From Isoetes taiwanensis (taxonomy: Eukaryota; Streptophyta; Lycopodiopsida; Isoetales; Isoetaceae): DNA of 64,000 nucleotides. Both the position numbers and the translations under genes were made by a program. How positions within the stretch are numbered: position 1 is the stretch's first letter; every line of letters begins with the position of its first letter. This document shows positions 57,285-64,000 of this stretch, in pieces. The stretch lies in the NCBI GenBank assembly GCA_021234155.1, contig JAJEKV010000054.1:5939962-6003961 (forward strand), given 5' to 3'. The notes beneath the pieces are model-generated. The model saw nothing but the letters and a program-made list of their open reading frames with translations, made no database searches and was not told where the DNA came from.

Positions 57285-58265
57285 ATCTGAAAAGAGTGAG
57301 TATTGAAGCCATTTTGTGAAATCCTAGGCACATAGCTTTTAATTCTGCTTCACTAATGCTAAGGCTCATTGTAGATTGTTTTTTGGAGACCCATAGAAAT
57401 GGATTTTTGCCAAAAAAAATGAGATCCTAAATCCTATGTTAGACTTTCTTGTTTCGTCATGGGATGCAAAATCTGCATCAATGTAAAAGGATGGCACATG
57501 TTCTTGGTTTTGAAAGTAGGTAACTCTTTCAAACATTGTGCTTTGCAAATATGCGAGAATTCTCTTTGCTACTCTCAGTGACTCATCTTTAGATGTTGCA
57601 TAAACCGACTTACTTGCCCAACTGCAACTATAACAAACATAGATAAAAGATCCAATAAATTGTCGAAACATGGTCGTATCACATGGTCCATTAATGTCCA
57701 AGGTAAATCTGTTGCCTTGTTCATATGGAACAGGATTTGGTTTGGAGGCTTTCATGTAAAATCTCTACAACACTTCATTTATATATTTGATCTAAATGAG
57801 GAAGTCTAGGCAGTAATATAAAAGTAGGTCTATTACCTCAGAGGAATGTGTAAGCTACTCATGGCAGTAATGGTCATTGCATGCTTTGCCTGTGACGATT
57901 GAATCATCCATATAAAGAACCAAAATGCATATCTGGAAATTAACTTTTTTTTATAGTAGAGACTATGATCTGCTTGGAGCATTTAAATCCAAGACTGCGT
58001 AAAAAAGTATTTATTTTGTTGTGTCAACATCTTGGGGCCTGCTTTAGACCGTACAAACTCTTCTTGATTTGACATTGAAGTGAGTATTCTCACTTTTTCA
58101 CAAATCCCCAAGGACGCTCCATAAAAAAAAGGGGTTCATGTAAATCACCATTAACAAGGCTTTTAAGAATGAGCTAATAGATGGGCCATCGTTTGTATAG
58201 CCAGTGCCAAACTCTTGGGCATATCTCTTGGCTACAAGGCTGACTTACGCTTAGCTATATTGCCG
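57285..58265 (-). mobile_element. Ty1/copia RT-RNase H remnant
   Basis: On the - strand, LVLYMDDSIVTGKA (Y-M-D-D at 57903-57914) marks the RT catalytic box, and FRQFIGSFIYVCYSCSW plus RILAYLQSTMFERVTYF follow. The RNase H end TMSLSISEAELKAMCLG lies at about 57300-57365. The N-terminal RT part (to about 58265) is frameshifted. No gag, integrase or LTR was seen. It faces away from the + strand copia remnant at 59235-61456. Confidence 0.7.
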
Positions 58266-58269
58266 CCAG

Positions 58270-59234
58270 AGTTGTATTTTGTGCGAAATACCCATTTGTT
58301 CCCATTATGCAAGATCACAACCGATACTTGATGAAGTAAATGCTAGGCAGCGAGAGGTAGTTTTTAGATTCAAGAAGAAATACAAGATGCGGGAATATGA
58401 GAAGTGGTTACAGAAAGTAGGACGTCGGCAAGAGGTTTGCAGTAGGAGGAGGAGGCCGTGGGCAAAGATGAGCTTGTAATATCTATCAAAGCTTAAGAAG
58501 AAAGTATTTTGGAGCCTCGCTTTAGAAAAAGTGTTAAAAGGGAGGAGATCTTGAGAGCATTCGTATGCATTGTATGGTTTGCATCTGCCTCCACCATGAA
58601 ACAAGATGAAGGAATCAGGGTACCTACTTTGAATTCTCGCAGCGAGAGGAAATTTAGCTAACAAAATTGAGAAGACTAGAGATGAAGACTGCAATAACTG
58701 TATGCTCTGCTTCGACTTACTGCAAAGGATGAGGAACATAGAAAAAGAGGGAGATCACCTGATGATTAAAGGTGACACAACAAGAATATCTATTATGCGT
58801 ACCAAGAAGAACCCAGTGGGCTTGAGGTACATGGCATTGGTAACTAGATGAGTCGACTGGTGGTGGGGGAATTAAGCCAAAAAACAGGACCACGGGAACA
58901 TTTCTAGGTGTAGGACAAATAAGGACGATTTTTTTTCTATGTAAATCTATATTGGCGTTTTTTGTTATGATAAAAAGTATAAATTGATAATATCAAGGAT
59001 TGCATTAAATAATGCTAGCATATCTATTTTTCTTCGAGGAAGAAAATAAATCACGGAATTACGAAATCCAGAGCTTTATGTGAAGAGAATTTATCAATAT
59101 TTCAAGGATAGAGTTCTTTGAAGGATAAAATTATAGTGGAATTTGTTATTGGAAGAGGCAGACAATAGGATGGCGATTTAGGCATAGCATATAAATCTGA
59201 AGAGTTAGGCCCATTGTCAAATGTATGAACATTC
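58270..59234. other. Spacer between copia remnants
   Basis: No recognised feature; open frames at 58279-58739 have no motif. Confidence 0.45.
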
Positions 59235-61456
59235 AATTTGAAGGGCCAATATGAAGAAAGGCTTAGATCTGACAGGGGTGGTGAATATCTGTCAGATGAA
59301 TTTAAGTGGTATTGTGCATCTAAAGGCATTAAAAAGCAGACTCACATGTAGATACTCTCCACAACAGAATGGAGTGGCTGAGAGAAAGAACAGGACATTG
59401 TTGAATGCGGTTAGGTCCATGCTAAAATATTCAGGTTTGCCTAACTTCTTGTGGGAAGAGGCATTGAAAACAGCTGTATTAATTCAAAACATGTTACCTT
59501 CTGGAAGTATTAATGGAGCCATACCTGAAATGCTGTGGTCTGGTAAAGCTCCATCATTTGATAAGCTTAAAACTTGTGGTTGCTTAGCTTTTGCTCAGGT
59601 TCTAGAAGAATTAAGGAAGAAGCTTGATGATCGATCCTATATCTGCTATCTGGTAGGTTATGATGCAAATTCAAAAGGTTATAGATTATATAATCCAGCA
59701 CAAAGAAAAGTTATTATTAGTAGAGATGTGGTGTTTTTCTGAAAAACAATTCTATAAAACCATTCCTAAGGTGAATACATCAGAAGACATAGAAGACTTG
59801 CATAATCAAGAAAAAGTTACTAGTCTACATGAGGAACAAGAGAAACGGGGAAGAAAAAGCATGTAGCAAATGGCGGACTAATGTGGTTGATATTAGTGAT
59901 GATGAGAATGAGAATGAGAATGAGAGTGAAGCAGATAATAATTTAGTACATCAAGACTTAAGGGAACTAGCAAATGTAACTGAATTAGCACAAGAGAGGC
60001 CAGCAGAAGAAACTCAGCATGCACAAAGGGAGGTAGCAGAAAAACCAAAAAAAAAAAAGAAGGATTTGAAGCTCGGATATTGAAAGATGAAAATAAGGAT
60101 ATTGCCTTACATGGTAGGGATATTCATGGCTATGAGGCTATAAATGGTAATAACAAAGGAGATTGGAGAAAGGCTATGGAAGATGAGATGAATTCATTTC
60201 ATAGAACAGATACTTATACACTAGTGGATAGACCTGAGCACAAAAATGTTATAGGGAGCAAATGGATATACAGAATTAAACCTGGAGCTGATGGAAAACC
60301 AAAAAAATACAAAGCCAGGTTGGTTGCTCAAGGATTCACTCAAAGGCAAGGCCAAGATTTTGATGAAACATTTTCTCCTTTGGTAAAAATAAATAGTCTT
60401 AGAATGTTGTTAGCTATTGCAAATTCTGAAGACTTAGAAATCCATCATATGGATGTAAGTACATCATTTTTGAAAGCTAAATTGGAAGAAGAGATTTATT
60501 TAAAACAGGCTCCAGGGTTTGAGAAAGGTACAGATAAAGTTTGGAGGTTGAATCGAGCTGTCTATGGTTTAAAACAAGCTCCTAGGGAATGGTACAAATG
60601 CATGGATGGATATTTGCTGGAACAAGGGTTTGAGAAATTTCTGTCTGATGGTAATTTTTACCAATTTAAAAGTGGTGATGAATGGTGTATAATTGCTCTA
60701 TATGTAGATGACAATATAATGGTGGCTAAAGGGAAAAATGTTTTAATTCATTGCAAAAATATTCTGAGCAAAAGGTTTCAAATGACTGACTTAGGTGAAC
60801 TGAAAAGGTTTGTTGGAATTGAGGTCTACAGGGACAGGGCAAATAAAACTCTGCTTTTAAGTCAGCAATCACATATTATTAATATGTTGAAAACCTTCAG
60901 AATGGAGGATTGTAATATAGCGGATACTCCATTAGTACCTGGACATAAAATCTCTGAAGACATGTGTCCTAAGTCTGCTCAAGAAGTAAAGCAAATGGAA
61001 AAAACTCCATACAGGTCTCTAATTGGTTGTCTTGCATATGTTGCAAATTGTACAAGACCAAACATATCTTTTGATGTGAATTTGTTGAGCAGGTATAATA
61101 ATAATCTAGGTGTAGCTCATTGGATTACAGCTAAAAGAATTTTAAGATATTTAAAAGGCTCCTTGGAAGTTGGTGTCATGTACAATCCAACTAAACTTGA
61201 ATTAAAGGCATACCGTGACTCAGATTGGGGAGGAGATTTAGACCAAAGAAAATCTACCTCGGGCTATCTAATCATTCTAGGTGGAGCTCCAGTAGCCTGG
61301 AAGTGCAAGAAACAGTCTAACATAGCTCTGTCAAGTGCAGAAGCTGAATACAATGCTGCATCTCTAGTGGCCAAAGAATTGATTTGGGAGAGAAGGTTGC
61401 TGGCAGAATTAGGCACTGAGCAGAAAAATCCAACAATGCCACGGTTCTATTGCTAA
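59235..61456 (+). mobile_element. Ty1/copia polyprotein remnant (integrase end, RT, RNase H)
   Basis: It starts inside the integrase: RSDRGGEYLSDEFKWYC (D of the D-D-E triad), then after a frameshift near 59345 YSPQQNGVAERKNRTLL (the E). Then come the integrase C-terminal region and RT: an uninterrupted frame 60080-61456 with ALYVDDNIMVAKG (Y-V-D-D, about 60700) and RNase H features (SGYLIILGGAPVAWKC, LSSAEAEYNAASL). Breaks also occur at about 59741, 59865 and 60083. Gag, protease, most of the integrase and both LTRs are absent, and the 3' end stops within RNase H at about 61456. Confidence 0.8.
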
Positions 61457-62787
61457 AGCAATAGAACCGACATTCCTTGGATGGGGACGCCTCATCTCGC
61501 ATCTTCTATTTATTCTGCTTCTTCTTCCTTTTTCATTCAACGGCGTTCTCTTGAGCTAGTTTTCTCCTCCTTCTCTATCCTGCTCTATCCTACCAGTTTC
61601 ACATTTTGTTTTGAGCGACCATACCTTGGAGCAATCCAGTCTCAAATCTAAACCTGAAGCAGCGGATTCATATTTCGGTTTGGTCTGCTTTCAGCGATCT
61701 TCTTTTTGAGCAAGGCTAGGGGCGTCCATGCTAGAAACCCCCCTCTTTTCCTTTTTTCCATGGAGGCATGCGGATCCGGTGATCAAATTTCTTAGATGGC
61801 TTTCCATCTAGCACTCTCATGGATTGGGATCTTGGCCATGCCATACAACAGATATGTATATTTTGATGTTCATTCTAGTTATTCATTTGTTTCACAGATG
61901 TTGCTTGGTTTCGGTATGCTTTTTGCGGGTATAGATATGATGGGTGAATCTTAATAGTCTGTGACAGCTTGTTTTAGTTCTTTCCTTGCCGATCTGGACA
62001 AGCTCATGGTACAAAGGATACAGGACGTGGTTTTTTCCTCCTCTGTAAGTTCAGATTGCGTTTTTTGTCTGGGGTTTCATCAAAGTTCGATCGTTTTTTT
62101 ATGTCCAGGGGTTTCACGAGTTTTGACAAACTTGTATCTACTAACAAAAAGCACATAGGGTCGTCTTCCTAGTAAGGTTTGGATCAAGGATCTGCATCCA
62201 TTTTGTTGCATTCTTCAAACGTCTTTATTGCAGACTTATAGCTACAGCTCATTTGTAATTCACCTGCTGTACAAGTTCTAGTTTCTTTTTTCCTACTATG
62301 GAAATAGAGTTGATAAGCTGGGGCGTGGTAGTGAATGAAGTAATATATTTCTCTCGTGATCTATCTTGGATTTTCTTTTTTAGGCCTTGTGGAAGCCGGA
62401 TGGATGTTCCACCGCCGTTTTCTCGAGTTTTTTCCTCGCTTCTATAGTCGCCATAATTTTTACGGACCTAATCGGCCCCTTTTGCAACAATGTGTTCGGT
62501 TCTCGATTCCGGTTTTAACTCCTTAAACCGCTTTTGATTTTCCCCGAAGTTTATTGCGGCTTCCATGACCTTCATACTCTTTCTAAACCTAATCAGCCCC
62601 TCCTGCTTTATGTTCTAGTTCCAATTTTTTCAAGTTTTTTTGAGCTTTTCTGGCATCTTATGGCCGCCCTTACTCTTTGAAGCGGCGTCTGTTCTATTTT
62701 CCATTTTTTTATGGTTAGCAATTTTTGGACTGATATATTCACTATATAGATCGATATTTTAAATCCTTGCATTAAAAATTATTTGGT

Positions 62788-62840
62788 TTGTTGGTTATCG
62801 AGTATGTCTCTTAGTGTAGAGACATGGGTTCAAATTTGCC
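62788..62840 (+). repeat. tRNA-like A/B box pair, SINE relic candidate
   Basis: TTGTTGGTTATCGAGTATGT resembles an A box, and GACATGGGTTCAAATTTGCC contains a B box (GGTTCAAATTT). Pairing of a full cloverleaf is not evident. Confidence 0.4.
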
Positions 62841-63046
62841 TTTTTTATGTTTTCCACAAAACCGTTCTTAGAAAGGCCTTTTTAGGACCGATATGCTTAT
62901 AGGGCTCCTCACCTTAGCAAAGATGCTTTGATGGCTCCTTGCGCTTAACCCCTTATATTTTCGCTCCATGATGATTTCATGCTCATAACGTTTGTTACCA
63001 AATTCAATGAGAGGGTGTTTTAAAACCATCAGTTATTACGTTAGGC

Positions 63047-63234
63047 TTTTATACCATAAATTCACGGCTTTTTAACATGGGACGAAGTTTGCCAATTTTT
63101 GCTTCAAGGATATTTCTCTTCCTTTTTTGGTAAGGTGGTTTTTTATACCATAAATTCACGGCTTTTTAACATGGGACGAAGTTTGCCAATTTTTGCTTCA
63201 AGGATATTTCTCTTCCTTTTTTGGTAAGGTGGTT
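63047..63234. repeat. 94-bp perfect tandem duplication
   Basis: Units 63047-63140 and 63141-63234 are identical by eye (TTTTATACCATAAATTCACG...GGTAAGGTGGTT). This suggests a recent event. Confidence 0.95.
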
Positions 63235-64000
63235 TTTTAGGATGCTCTGTAGCCATGTGATGTCTCATACCAAGGGGGCCTTTGTCATCTGTTGCACATC
63301 AACATTTGGAGGTTCGTTTGCGGTTCCTCTTTGGAGACATTTTGTTTGAGGTATGCTTTCATTCACACGGATGGTGCATTTTTTATTTACTTATGGCTAC
63401 TTGTGGTCATTAGAGGGTTCTTTCGTGATCTAGAAACCATATTCTGGAAGCCTTTGTGTCCATGCATCTATAGCACTATAACGCAATCTCTTCATTTTGT
63501 TTCCATGATGGGATGTTTTACAATTGTCTTACATGGCTTTCCTTACATCCAGTCCGCTTGTTCTTACAAAGTGGTTTCCCACATGCCACCTTTCATGGTT
63601 TCTTGTGCTGCGAATATATTTTACTTCTTCTATTGTATTGGTTTGTTTAGGAATGTTGCTTTTGTTTTCGGACTTGTTTTCTTGTCATAAGTCTTGTCTT
63701 GTGAGTACACATCCTTCCATTGAGCCCTTTCACGACATTGTTTTTCTGTTTTATATGCATCCTTAAGATTCACTTTTATATTCTTAGGAACACCTGTTTT
63801 GTTCCTGTTCCACATTTTTTCACTAAAATACGCTCCATAGGGGCAACTTGCATCGTAAATTTTGTTTTTGGATGAGCATTCTTTTTGGCATAATCAAAGT
63901 TGTGTTAGATTTCTATCATGCCGACCCATCATCACACATATACTATTTTTAGGGTTGATTACTTTGCGATTCTATTTTTCCATCTGTACGTATGAGCATT

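Larger units (their letters stand above)
61470..64000. other. Gene-free T-rich region to the window edge
   Basis: T-rich, no recognised coding exon. Contains a tRNA-like box pair (62788-62840) and a 94-bp duplication (63047-63234). The longest open frame (63292-63690, 132 codons, hydrophobic) has no recognisable motif and may be chance. Confidence 0.45.

Noticed and set aside
63292-63690. Hydrophobic 132-codon frame as a membrane-protein gene
   Set aside because: No conserved motif, T-rich composition and no recognisable neighbouring exon; chance is likely.

Overview
The window looks like nuclear DNA of a land plant with a large, repeat-rich genome. Genes have GT-AG introns, intergenic DNA is AT-rich, and LINEs, Ty1/copia and Ty3/gypsy fragments, foldback elements and tRNA-like SINEs are abundant. 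A PLS-type pentatricopeptide repeat (PPR) gene, and a multi-exon C2/IQ protein that may be a basal-body component, point to a free-sporing plant with swimming sperm (fern or lycophyte). That placement is inference, not proof.

Layout. 1-4.4 kb: decayed multi-exon gene with a ParB-like segment and a DNA N4/N6-methyltransferase-like motif; its introns and flanks carry GATCGCGGCCGCGATC-type palindromes. 4.4-8.5 kb: no gene; GC-rich and hairpin repeats. 8.5-17.6 kb: one ancient + strand LINE (LINE-B), split by an unclassified 2.3-kb block and by a younger - strand LINE (LINE-A). 19.2-26.0 kb: the best-supported host gene, 11 exons on the - strand, 1,045 aa with every splice phase consistent. 26.07-28.53 kb: a Mutator-like (MULE) element with perfect 9-bp target-site duplication (TSD), carrying a leucine-rich-repeat (LRR) gene fragment and two nested inverted-repeat elements, about 95 bp upstream of that gene's ATG. 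28.6-32.6 kb: a SINE, a Ty3/gypsy reverse transcriptase (RT) fragment and a second LINE-A copy. 33.5-38.1 kb: a CACTA-like element with small hairpin elements inside. 39.9-40.2 kb: an unrecognised short ORF. 42.1-43.4 kb: SINE and third LINE-A copy. 44.5-45.0 kb: kinase remnant. 45.9-49.2 kb: two-exon PPR gene. 50.84-56.44 kb: an apparently uncharacterised two-gene DNA transposon with terminal inverted repeats (TIRs). 57.3-61.5 kb: two copia remnants. 61.5-64 kb: no recognised gene.

Main candidate for something undescribed: the 50.84-56.44 kb element. A 20-bp perfect inverted repeat flanks a broken transposase-like gene (D/D/E-type motifs) and a convergent coiled-coil/RING-like gene. Second candidate: the ParB-like plus methyltransferase-like gene at the left edge, an architecture I associate with prokaryotes and phages. 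Both copies here are disrupted by stops or frameshifts.

Only two genes look intact: the C2/IQ gene and the PPR gene. Nearly everything else is transposon-derived. All calls come from reading the sequence; no database search was run.
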